A stretch of DNA of 64,000 nt from Gammaproteobacteria bacterium (GCA_024234995.1 JACKNF010000001.1:186001-250000), one strand, 5' to 3'. Shown: positions 24,786 to 34,495, counted from the stretch's first letter. Made by a program: numbers and translations. The notes: generated by a model not told the origin, from the sequence alone.

Positions 24786-25700
24786 ATGCATGGTTTTGGG
24801 CCTCGGGCGCTGGTCCCAGGCGATGGCCGGGATTGGTTGATCCAAGCCTTGCAATTGATGTGGCGGCGACCGGGGTTGTTTGTCGCCATTGCACTGCTCG
24901 CCCCGTCAGGCAGTGCGTTGTTGCTAGCACTGCCGGTTTGGGAATGGTGGTTACCACCGCTAGGTGGTTGGGTCACATTAATCGCTACTTTGTTTTGCTA
25001 TGGTTTGCCGCTTAGTCTGACGGTGACGCTGGCTTGTGGCATCGCCCGTGCGGCTAACCGCAAGCAGATGCCAGCGCCAAAACAACTATTCAACTGGACA
25101 GCCTTCAAAGCGTTGACCCGAACCAGTCTGTTCTTGTTTATGTTGTTATTGCAAGGCTATCTGGTGGTCTATTGGGCGCAGGATCAACTCTTGCCTGTTG
25201 ATCTAGCTGCCGCTGGTGATCCGGCGTCTGTTCCGCTTACGGTAACCTTCGGGGTCGCTAGCACCTTGTTAGGGACACAGCTCAGTGTCTTAGGGAGTGT
25301 GCTGCTGGTTTTGCAGGTGTTGCTGGCTGGTTTTGTTATTCCTCTGCAACTGTTCCGCGAACTGCCGCTCTCAGTGTGCTGGCGGCGCAGTATCCTGGCC
25401 ATGCAGCTTAATCCCTGGCTGTTTCCCGCATTGGGTTTGAGCGGCCTTGCATTGGTAATGCTGCCCTTTTTCGATTTGTTTGCTATCCCTGCCCAAGTGC
25501 TAGCACTGCCACTGCCGGTTTATCTGGGTGTTCTTCTGTATGTAGCCTGGAACGATGTGTTTCAGGGCGGTACTGAAGAGGATACCATTCTGGAGCCTCA
25601 GGATCAGTGGCGGACCAGTATCAGCGGCAGCTCATCAGTGTCGCGTCAATCCGGCGCAGCGCAAGACCGAAATCTGCATCCAGGGGAATTGCACCGTTAG
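24786..25700 (+). CDS. Polytopic membrane protein (BPSS1780-like), function unknown
   Basis: 304 aa, six or so predicted membrane helices: LFVAIALLAPSGSALLLAL, PLGGWVTLIATLFCYGLPLSL, RTSLFLFMLLLQGYLVVYW, a long hydrophobic run near 165-190 (SVLGSVLLVLQVLLAGFVIP) and LFPALGLSGLALVMLPFF then VLALPLPVYLGVLLYVAW. The N-terminal GRDWLIQALQLMWRRPGLFVA fits the BPSS1780 type of membrane protein. A gacggggga ribosome-binding site precedes the ATG. The polar tail overlaps the convergent MerR gene by 80 bases. No nearby gene hints at a role. Confidence 0.7.
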   Translation: MHGFGPRALVPGDGRDWLIQALQLMWRRPGLFVAIALLAPSGSALLLALPVWEWWLPPLGGWVTLIATLFCYGLPLSLTVTLACGIARAANRKQMPAPKQLFNWTAFKALTRTSLFLFMLLLQGYLVVYWAQDQLLPVDLAAAGDPASVPLTVTFGVASTLLGTQLSVLGSVLLVLQVLLAGFVIPLQLFRELPLSVCWRRSILAMQLNPWLFPALGLSGLALVMLPFFDLFAIPAQVLALPLPVYLGVLLYVAWNDVFQGGTEEDTILEPQDQWRTSISGSSSVSRQSGAAQDRNLHPGELHR

Positions 25701-26565
25701 CATTGATCATCACAGAGTGGCGGCTGGTAACCTGCCCGCCAAGGAACACGGGGATTTTGACAGTCTGGCAAAGATTGGAGAGTTCTTCCTCTAGGATGGC
25801 TGGAATTGTTTCCGCTGATCCTGATAGAACAATGGCTTGGATGGCAGTGCGTTCGATGATAGGCGGCAACTCTATCAGGGGTGTGTTCGGTCCTAACATG
25901 ACCAGAGAGTAATTCCGGTCCATGGCTGCCAGGGCGAAGAGGAGCAAGCCGATTTCATGTTGCTCGCCCGGTAGACAGGCCGTTAGCAGCTTCGGGCCTT
26001 GATGATGGTTGTAGCTGAGGTGATGAAAACGAGCACCCAGTTTGTTGCGCAGGAACATGCTGAAAAAATGCTCCTCAATGACGCTGCCAAGTTCCTGCGC
26101 CCAGCGTTCACCCAGCTCCTGCAACAGCGGTACGATCAATTGGTGAGTAACGATATCAACAGGATACAGAGATAGCATTTCACTGTAGATGTCGTTTAAG
26201 ACTTTGTCATCGAAGGCCACGACCGCTTGCAGCAAGCGATGGCGATGGCTTTGCCAGAAATCTAAATTTTCCTTCTCCTGAATCGCAGGGCTCGAATCGA
26301 GGCAAGTTTTACTGCTATCCAGTACGTGCCGTACCTGCCCGATAGACATACCGTTATTCAGCAGTGAAACCACTTGATGAATCGTCTCTACGTCAGCCAT
26401 GGTGTAAAGACGATGGCCTTTAGGCGTTCGCACCGGTTTGATGAGGTCGTAGCGACGTTCCCAGGCACGCAAGGTGACTGAATTCACCCCTGTCAGGCTG
26501 GAAACTGTACGGATGGGAACCAGCCCTTGATTGGGCAGCCTGTGATAGCTGGCATTGACACTCAT
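25621..26565 (-). CDS. MerR-family regulator with B12-binding domains (CarH/LitR type)
   Basis: 314 aa. The N-terminal MerR winged helix (VPIRTVSSLTGVNSVTLRAWERRYDLIKP, about 16-44) is followed by a helical B12-binding-2 domain and a Rossmann B12-binding domain. The CarH signature is present: Trp155 followed after nine residues by Glu165-His166, and E-x-H-x-x-G at 201-206 (GEQHEIG) with His203 as the expected cobalt ligand. In CarH and LitR adenosylcobalamin makes a tetramer that binds the operator in the dark, and light breaks it. A probable operator lies at 26619-26640. Ala156 stands where T. thermophilus CarH has His132, the ligand of the light state, so the photochemistry may differ. It overlaps the membrane-protein gene at the 3' end. 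Confidence 0.88.
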   Translation of the reverse strand: MSVNASYHRLPNQGLVPIRTVSSLTGVNSVTLRAWERRYDLIKPVRTPKGHRLYTMADVETIHQVVSLLNNGMSIGQVRHVLDSSKTCLDSSPAIQEKENLDFWQSHRHRLLQAVVAFDDKVLNDIYSEMLSLYPVDIVTHQLIVPLLQELGERWAQELGSVIEEHFFSMFLRNKLGARFHHLSYNHHQGPKLLTACLPGEQHEIGLLLFALAAMDRNYSLVMLGPNTPLIELPPIIERTAIQAIVLSGSAETIPAILEEELSNLCQTVKIPVFLGGQVTSRHSVMINANGAIPLDADFGLALRRIDATLMSCR

Positions 26566-26618
26566 TAGGGGATAGGCCTCTCAAATAGCCGGAGTTCAGT
26601 CTAGGCACAGAGCGAAAA

Positions 26619-26640
26619 TTGTACAATTAGTGTGCAAAAT
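26619..26640 (-). promoter_or_regulatory. Probable CarH/LitR operator
   Basis: Two half-sites: TTGTACAA at 26619-26626 and TGTGCAAA at 26631-26638, each close to the TGTACA-type half-site known for CarH/LitR-family binding. They lie 54 bases before the regulator's start, where they would allow self-repression. Not tested; spacing is my reading of the sequence. Confidence 0.5.
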
Positions 26641-26782
26641 CCCGCTAATTATTCAATTTTCGCCCATAAATTAGACAAATATTATATATCTCTTGAACTG
26701 AAAGCCTCTTGAACTGAACGCTACTTTCTGGAGGGAAAAATGCAGCAAATTTTTACCTTGTTATGAACCGGTCACGTCAAAT

Positions 26783-28375
26783 TCAGCGCAATCCATGTTC
26801 GCGGGTAGCAGCGAACTGCACCTCTGGCCAGCGTTCCTGGGTGAGTTGCAGGTTGACTCGGCTGGAAGCGATGTACACCAGTTCGCCGTGGTGGTCGAGT
26901 GCTAGGTTATCACGCAGTTTCTTCTGAAAATCCTCGAAACGTTTGGCATCGGGACAGCTCACCCAACGGGCGGTAGCAACATTGATATTTTCGAAGCCAC
27001 ATTCGACGCCGTACTCGCTGCGTAACCGGAAAGTAGCAACATCAAATTGCAGCACGCCTACTGCGCCTAGAATGAGATCATTGCTATTGAGCGGGCGAAA
27101 CAATTGGGTGGCCCCCTCTTCACAGAGTTGTGCCAGACCTTTTTGCAGCGCCTTCATTTTCAGCGGATCGCGCAGCCGGGCACGGCGGAACAGTTCCGGA
27201 GCAAAGTCGGGGATGCCGGTAAACTGCAAGTCCTCGCCCTGAGTAAACGTATCGCCGATGCGGATGGTGCCGTGGTTGTGCAGGCCGATGATGTCGCCAG
27301 GGAAAGCGCCTTCAGCATGTTCGCGCTCGGCCGCCATGAATGTGAGCGCATCGGCGATTTTCACTTCACGGCCGAGGCGGACATGGCGAACTTTCATTGC
27401 AGGCTGATAAGCGCCGGAGCAGATGCGGAGGAAGGCAATCCGGTCACGATGCTGGGGGTCCATATTTGCCTGAATTTTAAACACAAACCCGGTGAATTCC
27501 TTTTCTCCAGGTTCAACTTCGCGGCTAGCGGCGGTACACGAGCGCGGCGGTGGGGCGTGTTCGATGAACCCATCCAGCATTTCCTGCACCCCAAAATTGG
27601 TCAGCGCTGAGCCAAAGAATACAGGGGTGAGCCGTCCAGCACGGTATTCAGCAAAATCAAAGGCATGACTGGCGCCGCATACCAGCTCGACCTCTTCGCG
27701 TAACGCCTGGGCGCGTTCAGCGCCCAACGCCTGATCGACTTCGGGGCTGTGTAAACCTTGGAGGGTGCGGCCTGTATTGATCCGTCCATCACGTGAAGGG
27801 TCATAGAGATGGATGAAATCCTGTTCAAGGTGATAAACACCTTTCAATTCCCGGCCCATGCCAATCGGCCAAGTGATTGGAGCACAGCGGATTTTCAAAA
27901 TCTCCTCGACTTCGTCCAATAACTCAATGGGCTCACGGCCATTCCGGTCGAGTTTGTTGATGAAGGTAAAAATCGGCGTATCGCGCAACCGGCAGACCTC
28001 CATCAATTTGATGGTGCGTTCCTCAACGCCCCGGGCGCAGTCAATCACCATTAATGCCGAGTCGACGGCAGTCAGAGTGCGATAGGTGTCTTCGGAGAAA
28101 TCTTCGTGGCCAGGGGTATCGAGCAGGTTGATGATGCGGTCCCGGTAAGGGAACTGCATCACGGATGAGGTGACCGAGATACCGCGTTGCTGCTCTAATT
28201 CCATCCAATCGCTCGTCGCGTGACGCGCTGCCTTGCGGCCCTTAACCGTTCCGGCTAGCTGGATGGCGCCGCCAAAGAGCAGCAATTTCTCGGTCAAAGT
28301 CGTCTTGCCGGCGTCAGGATGGGAAATAATAGCGAAGGTGCGTCGCCGTTGCAGTTCGTGAAGCAGATTGATCAT
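26783..28375 (-). CDS. prfC: Peptide chain release factor 3
   Basis: 530 aa translational GTPase that recycles RF1/RF2 after termination. G1 is SHPDAGKTTLTEKL near 18-31, G2/switch I includes the RGISVTSSVMQFP segment, G3 is DTPGHEDF, and G4 NKLD. Domains II and III follow to the C-terminus (QLTQERWPEVQFAATREHGLR). Length equals the usual 525-530 aa. It is transcribed away from the CoA-transferase gene, 119 bases between the two starts. No other translation gene is adjacent, so it is probably a single-gene unit. Confidence 0.96.
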   Translation of the reverse strand: MINLLHELQRRRTFAIISHPDAGKTTLTEKLLLFGGAIQLAGTVKGRKAARHATSDWMELEQQRGISVTSSVMQFPYRDRIINLLDTPGHEDFSEDTYRTLTAVDSALMVIDCARGVEERTIKLMEVCRLRDTPIFTFINKLDRNGREPIELLDEVEEILKIRCAPITWPIGMGRELKGVYHLEQDFIHLYDPSRDGRINTGRTLQGLHSPEVDQALGAERAQALREEVELVCGASHAFDFAEYRAGRLTPVFFGSALTNFGVQEMLDGFIEHAPPPRSCTAASREVEPGEKEFTGFVFKIQANMDPQHRDRIAFLRICSGAYQPAMKVRHVRLGREVKIADALTFMAAEREHAEGAFPGDIIGLHNHGTIRIGDTFTQGEDLQFTGIPDFAPELFRRARLRDPLKMKALQKGLAQLCEEGATQLFRPLNSNDLILGAVGVLQFDVATFRLRSEYGVECGFENINVATARWVSCPDAKRFEDFQKKLRDNLALDHHGELVYIASSRVNLQLTQERWPEVQFAATREHGLR

Positions 28376-28494
28376 GATTAACAGAATCGGATAGAGATCG
28401 AGGTTGGAAAGGTAAGTGATTTTACCTGAATTGATGGAAGCAGCAGGCTTATCATAAACGATTCAGTTTTCAATCAATAACGAGGGACATTGTC

Positions 28495-30492
28495 ATGCAG
28501 CATCCTCTGCTTGCCTCACTGCATATTTCCAGACGTGGCAAGGTGGTCAGCGCCCGCGAGGCCGTGAGTCTGATCCGCCCTGGCGATACCCTGGCCACCA
28601 GCGGCTTTGTCGGTACGGGTTTCGCTGAGGATATTGCCTGTGCTATTGAGGAACTGTTTCTGGCGCAGGATGCCGCCGCCGATGTGCCAGCGCTGGACAA
28701 ACTTCGTGATCTGACCCTGGTTTATGCCGCTGGCCAGGGTGATGGAAAAAGCCGGGGACTTAACCACTTCGGTCACGAAGGGCTGGTTAAACGCATCATC
28801 GGTGGGCACTGGGGTCTCGTGCCGAAGCTGCAAGCGCTCGCGGTCGCGAATAAAATCGAGGCCTGGAATCTGCCGCAGGGTGTGATCACGCATCTATATC
28901 GCGACATCGCTGCCGGTAAGCCGGGTACCTTGACCCGTGTTGGATTGGGCACTTTCGTTGATCCGCGCCTGGGTGGCGGCAAGCTCAATACCTGCACGCA
29001 AGACGATCTGGTCAGACTCATGGTGATTGACGGTGAGGAGTACCTGCTCTACAAGGCGTTTCCGGTCAACGTCGGCATCATCCGCGCTACCACGGCCGAC
29101 ACCGATGGCAATTTGACCATGGAAAAGGAGGCACTGACTTTAGAATCGCTGGCAATTGCCACGGCGGCGCACAATTCCGGCGGTATCGTCATCGCTCAAG
29201 TGGAGCGGGTTGCCGAGCGTGGCTTTTTGCGGCCCAAGGATGTGCGGGTGCCGGGTATTTTGGTGGATTGCATTGTCGTTTCGCCGCTCGAACATCATTG
29301 GCAGACCTTTGCTACCTCATACAATCCAGCTTTCTCAGGAGAAATCAAAGTCCCGCTGGCCTCGATTCCGCCGATGCCTATGAGTGAACGCAAGATTATC
29401 GCTCGCCGCTCGGCTCTGGAACTTACAATGAATGCTGTCGTTAATCTCGGCATCGGTATGCCGGAAGGGGTGGCCAGTGTCGCCGCTGAAGAAAAGATCA
29501 TCGATTTGTTGACCCTGACGGCTGAGCCGGGGGTGGTCGGCGGCATTCCCGCAGGCGGGCTGGATTTCGGTGCCGCGACCAACGTCCAAGCGATCATCGA
29601 TCAACCCAACCAGTTTGATTTCTACGATGGCGGTGGCTTGGATGTTGCTGTACTCGGTTTGGCCCAGGTCGACCGGCAGGGCAATCTGAATGTCTCGAAG
29701 TTCGGCCCTCGGATCGCTGGTGCTGGCGGCTTCATCAATATCAGCCAGAATGCCCGGAAAGTGGTGTTTGCTGGGACGTTTACCGCTGGCAATCTCACGA
29801 TTGCTGTGGAGGAGGGTCAACTGTGCATCTGCAAGGAAGGAGAAACTGTTAAGTTTGTTGAGGCGGTTGAACAACGCACCTTTAGCGGTCCGCTTGCTAG
29901 CCGGAGTAACCAGCCGGTGTTGTATGTGACCGAGCGGGCGGTGTTCCATCTGACCGCGGAAGGGCCCGAGCTGATCGAGATCGCTCCAGGCATTGATTTA
30001 GAGCGGGATGTGCTAGCCAAGATGGCGTTCCGGCCCGCTATCAGTCCGCAACTTAAGATGATGAATGCCTGCATCTTCAACGATGGGCCAATGGGCTTGC
30101 GTGAATTGCTGGTCGTGCGGCCGCTGGATCAACGCCTGTCATATGATCCGGTCAAGAATCAATTCTTCGTGAATTTCGAAGGTTTGGCGATCCGCAGCCA
30201 CGCTGATATCGAAAAAATTCAGGCCATAATCCGCGACCGGCTGGAGCCTCTGGGCAAGCGGGTATTTGCTATTGTCAACTACGATAATTTCTCGATCACC
30301 CCAGAATTGATGCAGGAATACATGAATATGGTAAGCACTGTCGTACAGCGCTACTATCTCGGCGTAACCCGGTACACCACCAATACTTTCCTTCGCGCCC
30401 AGCTCGGCGATGCCCTCCGCCAGCACAATCTCACACCAGATCTTTACGCAACGGCCGCCGAAGCCGCGTCACGGCTTGATCCATCCCTCTAG
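28495..30492 (+). CDS. Acyl-CoA:acetate/3-ketoacid CoA-transferase, fused alpha and beta subunits
   Basis: 665 aa. The N-terminal half is the alpha subunit (GDTLATSGFVGTGFAEDIAC near 31-50). The beta half has GIGMPEGVASVAAEE and the probable catalytic glutamate Glu344 in LTAEPGVVGGIPAGG, whose carboxylate takes the CoA. This resembles the fused YdiF-type family I CoA-transferases, but those are about 530 aa; here some 120 extra residues follow (from about 530), ending near RYTTNTFLRAQLGDALRQ. Substrates are unknown; acetate, acetoacetate or other short acyl-CoAs are usual. A gaggga site precedes the ATG. The hot-dog thioesterase gene 183 bases downstream may be linked functionally. Confidence 0.85.
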   Translation: MQHPLLASLHISRRGKVVSAREAVSLIRPGDTLATSGFVGTGFAEDIACAIEELFLAQDAAADVPALDKLRDLTLVYAAGQGDGKSRGLNHFGHEGLVKRIIGGHWGLVPKLQALAVANKIEAWNLPQGVITHLYRDIAAGKPGTLTRVGLGTFVDPRLGGGKLNTCTQDDLVRLMVIDGEEYLLYKAFPVNVGIIRATTADTDGNLTMEKEALTLESLAIATAAHNSGGIVIAQVERVAERGFLRPKDVRVPGILVDCIVVSPLEHHWQTFATSYNPAFSGEIKVPLASIPPMPMSERKIIARRSALELTMNAVVNLGIGMPEGVASVAAEEKIIDLLTLTAEPGVVGGIPAGGLDFGAATNVQAIIDQPNQFDFYDGGGLDVAVLGLAQVDRQGNLNVSKFGPRIAGAGGFINISQNARKVVFAGTFTAGNLTIAVEEGQLCICKEGETVKFVEAVEQRTFSGPLASRSNQPVLYVTERAVFHLTAEGPELIEIAPGIDLERDVLAKMAFRPAISPQLKMMNACIFNDGPMGLRELLVVRPLDQRLSYDPVKNQFFVNFEGLAIRSHADIEKIQAIIRDRLEPLGKRVFAIVNYDNFSITPELMQEYMNMVSTVVQRYYLGVTRYTTNTFLRAQLGDALRQHNLTPDLYATAAEAASRLDPSL

Positions 30493-30674
30493 CGCGGGTC
30501 TTTGGCGGAGGCATGAATTGCAATATGCTGACGGGCAGAGGGTCTGTTTCCCAGTGCGGAGGATCAACAGCATCAGTGGTAGCTGAGTTAGCGAAAACAA
30601 CGATCCAAGCCATTGCGTAATGTGGCAAAAGCGGGTAGCGTACCGCGCTTTCATGGAATACGACGACTATAAAC

Positions 30675-31217
30675 ATGCGGATCGAATCCCCTCTGAGCCT
30701 ATATACCGGAACCGTACCTCCCGAATGGATCGATTTTAATGGCCATATGAATGTGGCGTATTACGTTCTGGCTTTTGACCATGCGACTGATGCCTTTATG
30801 GATTGTCTGGGCATGGGTCAGGATTACCGTGAAAGCCAGCAATGCTCGGCTTTCGTGGTGGAGAGCCATGTCAACTATCAACGCGAACTCATGGCGGGTG
30901 ATCCAATGCGTATCACCACACAATTGCTCGGCTTTGACAGCAAGCGCATCCACTATTTCCACCGCTTGTACCATGCCAAGCGCGGATTTCTATCGGCGAC
31001 GACAGAGTTGATAGCGATCCATGTGGATCTGACCGAGCGGCATAGCATATCAATGCCCTTATCCGTTCTGGATCAGTTAGGTGCCATCATGACCCAGCAC
31101 ATTCAATTACCACGGCCTCCGCAATCAGGACGGGTGATCGGGGTGCGCGCTAAGCCAGCAGTCGCTGGGATCGCAAAGATCACACCTTCGCTGGTGTTGT
31201 CCCGAGGTCAACGTTGA
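30675..31217 (+). CDS. Hot-dog fold thioesterase family protein
   Basis: 180 aa. WIDFNGHMNVAYYVLAFDHATDAF near 16-40 is the YbgC/4HBT-type motif with the catalytic Asp in DFNGHMN and the following Tyr, then SHVNYQRELMAGDPMRI and the strand KRIHYFHRLYHAKRGFLSATTE. It should hydrolyse acyl-CoA; similar domains occur fused to carnitine 3-dehydrogenase. The last 40 residues (from about 135) are an extra tail of unknown use. It follows the CoA-transferase with a 182-base gap, so a shared transcript is possible. The substrate is not determined. Confidence 0.8.
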   Translation: MRIESPLSLYTGTVPPEWIDFNGHMNVAYYVLAFDHATDAFMDCLGMGQDYRESQQCSAFVVESHVNYQRELMAGDPMRITTQLLGFDSKRIHYFHRLYHAKRGFLSATTELIAIHVDLTERHSISMPLSVLDQLGAIMTQHIQLPRPPQSGRVIGVRAKPAVAGIAKITPSLVLSRGQR

Positions 31218-31310
31218 GGGTTTGATCATAGATATCTGGGGCCAGCTGCGACGATTTTTTGTTATGCTCAAACATAATGCAGTGATGCTCCCGGTCTGAA
31301 ATTTTATCTG

Positions 31311-32279
31311 GTGAATCTTATACAGCGTGCCTTGTGGACGATAAGACAATCTCTGCTTCCAGCGCTGCCCCGCTCTGAAGCCTGGCCGCGGATGGCCGTA
31401 ATCGCCGTCAATATGTTACTGGTGATCGCTTTGGCGCACACGTTAGCTAAATTGACTCTGGCGATACTGACCGGTGAACCGGCATCGCTGACTTACATGA
31501 AAACGCAACCGGTAACGGGAGCTGCGACTGATGGCGTTTCTGCCTCACAATCGGCAGATGTCAGCGCTATCGGTGCGTGGCATCTCTTCGGTAAGGCCGA
31601 AGTGGATCGCCCAGTAGCGGCATCACCAGTCGCTGTACCAGTGACACCACTCAATCTGCGCCTGGCAGGTATCTTTTTCGCTGAACACAGCGATGGTCTG
31701 GCGCTAATCGCTGATGGCAACAATCTGGAACGCGGCTATCGAATTGGTGATCTATTGCCCGGCGGCGCCCGGCTGGAACGAATTGAACGCGAGCAGGTGA
31801 TCGTATCCCGCAATGGCCGGGAAGAACTCATCAAGCTGCCGAAGCTGGATGATCCCGGCCGCCCATTGCTTGTGCTTGCGCCGGAATCACCGCCTGCATT
31901 GCTTGTTCCTGCTGAAGAGCCCGGTCCGGTGGCATTTAGTGGGCCTCAGGTGATTGATGCCAGCGCCATTGCTGAGCGATTGCGCGGCGAAGTATTGAGC
32001 CAGCCACAGGCGCTGGAAGATATCGCCTTTGCCAATCCTTATATGCAAAATGGCTCGTTTGCTGGTTTCCGGCTGCGGCCAGGACGTGACCGGCAGATTT
32101 TCCAGCAACTCGGCTTGAGCAGTGGCGATATCCTGACTGAAATTAATGGGACGCGCCTGAGCAGTCCGGCCCAAGGATTGGCCCTCTTGCAGGAACTCAT
32201 GAGCGCCCGCCAAATCAATGTGCGCATACAGCGCAATGGCGCCGAGATTCCTCTGACCTTTATCCTGGATGGTTCGTAA
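31311..32279 (+). CDS. gspC: Type II secretion system inner-membrane protein GspC
   Basis: 322 aa from a GTG start. An N-terminal cytoplasmic tail is followed by one membrane helix (MAVIAVNMLLVIALAHTLAK near 28-47), a periplasmic HR domain (DVSAIGAWHLFG and LNLRLAGIFFAEHSDGLALIAD, near 85-140) and a C-terminal PDZ domain (GRDRQIFQQLGLSSGDILTEING). It links the inner-membrane platform to the GspD secretin. It is first of gspC-D-E-F. No strong ribosome-binding site is seen before the GTG; the ATG at 31392 would remove the cytoplasmic tail, so I keep the longer form. Typical length is about 280-300 aa. Confidence 0.88.
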   Translation: MNLIQRALWTIRQSLLPALPRSEAWPRMAVIAVNMLLVIALAHTLAKLTLAILTGEPASLTYMKTQPVTGAATDGVSASQSADVSAIGAWHLFGKAEVDRPVAASPVAVPVTPLNLRLAGIFFAEHSDGLALIADGNNLERGYRIGDLLPGGARLERIEREQVIVSRNGREELIKLPKLDDPGRPLLVLAPESPPALLVPAEEPGPVAFSGPQVIDASAIAERLRGEVLSQPQALEDIAFANPYMQNGSFAGFRLRPGRDRQIFQQLGLSSGDILTEINGTRLSSPAQGLALLQELMSARQINVRIQRNGAEIPLTFILDGS

Positions 32280-32338
32280 CAAGCAATTCGCTGCTAGCGA
32301 GCTGTCGCCCTGGCCACCGTGCTTACAGACTGCTGAAG

Positions 32339-34495
32339 ATGATTATGACTCACTGGCTGAACAAACGGCTGACTTTTCAACGACATGCTTTTCGCCGCCA
32401 AGCCTTGGCGATACTGCTAGGCGGGTTTCTGGCCTTGCCAGTCCTGGCCGCGCCAGTCACTCTGAATCTCAAAGATGCCGATATCAATGCGCTGGTTGAA
32501 AGCATGTCGGTGCTCACCGGCAAGAATTTCATCGTCGATCCCCGCGTCAAGGGCCGGGTGACGATCATCTCTTCCAAGCCGATGGACGAGAAAGAACTCT
32601 ATGAGGTGTTCCTGGCCGTGCTCGGCGTTCATGGTTTCGCGGCAGTGCCTAGTGGCAAGGTTATTAAAATTGTCCCGGCAGCGGGCGCCAAGCAGGAGAG
32701 CGTACCCACCGTGGACCGGTCACGCGGGATTGAGCCGGATCAAATTGTGACCCGGGTGATTCAGGTACAGAACGTATCGGCAGCGCAGATCGTGCCGATT
32801 CTGCGTCCCCTGATCCCCCCTCAAGGCCATCTGGCGGCTTATACGCCGACCAATGTGCTGATTATTTCCGACAATGCAGCGAATGTTGAGCGCATCGCTA
32901 GCATCATTAGCCGTATCGATCTGGCTAGCAACGAGGAAGTCGAGATTGTCGCGTTGCGCCATGCTTCGGCGACCGAAGTCGTACGGGTGCTGACCGCGCT
33001 GGAACAGGGCAAGGCCCGGACAGACCCGGCAGCCGGAGTGGGCGCTCCAACGAGGATGGTGGCCGATGAGCGCACCAACAGTATTTTGTTGAGTGGCGAT
33101 CAGACCTCGCGGGTGCGGTTACGGACCGTGATTACCCATCTGGATACCCCAGTGGATAGCGGTGGCAACACCCAGGTGATTTATCTGCGCTATGCCAAGG
33201 CCAAGGATTTGGTCACCGTGCTGCAAGGAGTCAGCAAAAACCTCAGCAATGAAGCCGTCCGCAACGCCCCAATTCCTGGACAACCGGGCGCACCTCCAGG
33301 CGGTGGTGTAAGCAGCAATGGCGGAAGCAGTCTGGTTGATATCCAAGCGGATGAAACGACTAACGCGCTGGTGGTCACGGCGCCACCCGATATCATTCGT
33401 TCGCTGCGCTCTGTGATTGCCCAATTGGATATTCGCCGGGCGCAGGTGCTGGTCGAAGCGGTTATTGCTGAGATTTCTGCCGAAAAAACGGCTGAACTGG
33501 GAGTGCAATGGGCGGTGGATGCCAGCCAGAATGGATTGGTGGGTTTTACCAACTTCGATGCCGGTACTTCCAGCCTGGCCAACATTATCGGCCTAGCCGC
33601 CCAAGCGGACAGTGGCGACCTGACCGCGCTTTCAGCATCGCGCGTTCCACAGGGTATCCAGCTGGGAGCTGGCGATTTTACCGGAAAGAATCGCTTTGGC
33701 GCCTTGATTAGCGCCTTGGCCAAGGATGCTGATACCAATGTGCTGTCCACCCCCACTGTGGTGACGATGGACAATGAGGAGGCGGAGATCATTGTCGGTC
33801 AGAATGTGCCGTTCGTGACCGGCAGCTATACGACAGCGACCTCTTCCGGCAGTGGCGATAATACGCAGGTCGGCAATCCTTTTCAGACCATCCAGCGCGA
33901 TGACGTGGGCATCAAGCTTAAGGTGAAACCGCAGATCAATGAAGGCAATGCAGTCAAATTGGAAATCGAACAGGAAGTCTCCAGCGTCGTGCCTTCGGCT
34001 AATGCAGCGACACAGGGTCCGACCACCAATAAGCGCTCTATCAAAACTATCGTGATGGTGGAAGATGAGCAAATCCTGGTATTGGGTGGACTCATCGACG
34101 ATCAGCTAACCGAAAGCGCGCAAAAAGTACCTTTGTTGGGTGACATGCCCTTGCTGGGCAATTTGTTTCGCTACCGCAATACGAGCAAGCTCAAGCGCAA
34201 TCTGATGGTGTTTCTGCATCCAGTCATTTTGCGGGATCCTGCGCAAGGCACGTTGTATACCAACGACAAATACAATTATATCCGCCAACAGCAACTGGCT
34301 GCCCGGGAGAAAGCCGATTATCTATTACCCGATGTGCAGCCGCCGCTTCTGAAACCTCAGGAAGCGGTTAAGGAACAGGGGACCGTTCTCAATATGGCAC
34401 CCCCTGACACAGCATTATTGGAAGCCAAGTCTCCGGCCTTGGTTCCAGCGTCTCCCGTTGCCCAACCCACGGAATTTGGATTCGGTAACAAATGA
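32339..34495 (+). CDS. gspD: Type II secretion system secretin GspD
   Basis: 718 aa outer-membrane channel. A signal peptide ends near AAPVTLNL (about 37-40). N0 follows: VTLNLKDADINALVESMSVL and DPRVKGRVTI; then N1-N3 ring domains with repeated VIQVQNVSAAQIVPILRPL, VALRHASATEVVRVL and IYLRYAKAKDLVTVL, and the secretin core with VPFVTGSY, QRDDVGIKLKVKPQINEG and LVLGGLIDD. The N3 contains a Gly/Pro-rich loop typical of GspD. It overlaps gspE by ATGA. No dedicated GspS pilotin is visible nearby, and the C-terminus is Pro-rich rather than an obvious S-domain. Confidence 0.95.
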   Translation: MIMTHWLNKRLTFQRHAFRRQALAILLGGFLALPVLAAPVTLNLKDADINALVESMSVLTGKNFIVDPRVKGRVTIISSKPMDEKELYEVFLAVLGVHGFAAVPSGKVIKIVPAAGAKQESVPTVDRSRGIEPDQIVTRVIQVQNVSAAQIVPILRPLIPPQGHLAAYTPTNVLIISDNAANVERIASIISRIDLASNEEVEIVALRHASATEVVRVLTALEQGKARTDPAAGVGAPTRMVADERTNSILLSGDQTSRVRLRTVITHLDTPVDSGGNTQVIYLRYAKAKDLVTVLQGVSKNLSNEAVRNAPIPGQPGAPPGGGVSSNGGSSLVDIQADETTNALVVTAPPDIIRSLRSVIAQLDIRRAQVLVEAVIAEISAEKTAELGVQWAVDASQNGLVGFTNFDAGTSSLANIIGLAAQADSGDLTALSASRVPQGIQLGAGDFTGKNRFGALISALAKDADTNVLSTPTVVTMDNEEAEIIVGQNVPFVTGSYTTATSSGSGDNTQVGNPFQTIQRDDVGIKLKVKPQINEGNAVKLEIEQEVSSVVPSANAATQGPTTNKRSIKTIVMVEDEQILVLGGLIDDQLTESAQKVPLLGDMPLLGNLFRYRNTSKLKRNLMVFLHPVILRDPAQGTLYTNDKYNYIRQQQLAAREKADYLLPDVQPPLLKPQEAVKEQGTVLNMAPPDTALLEAKSPALVPASPVAQPTEFGFGNK

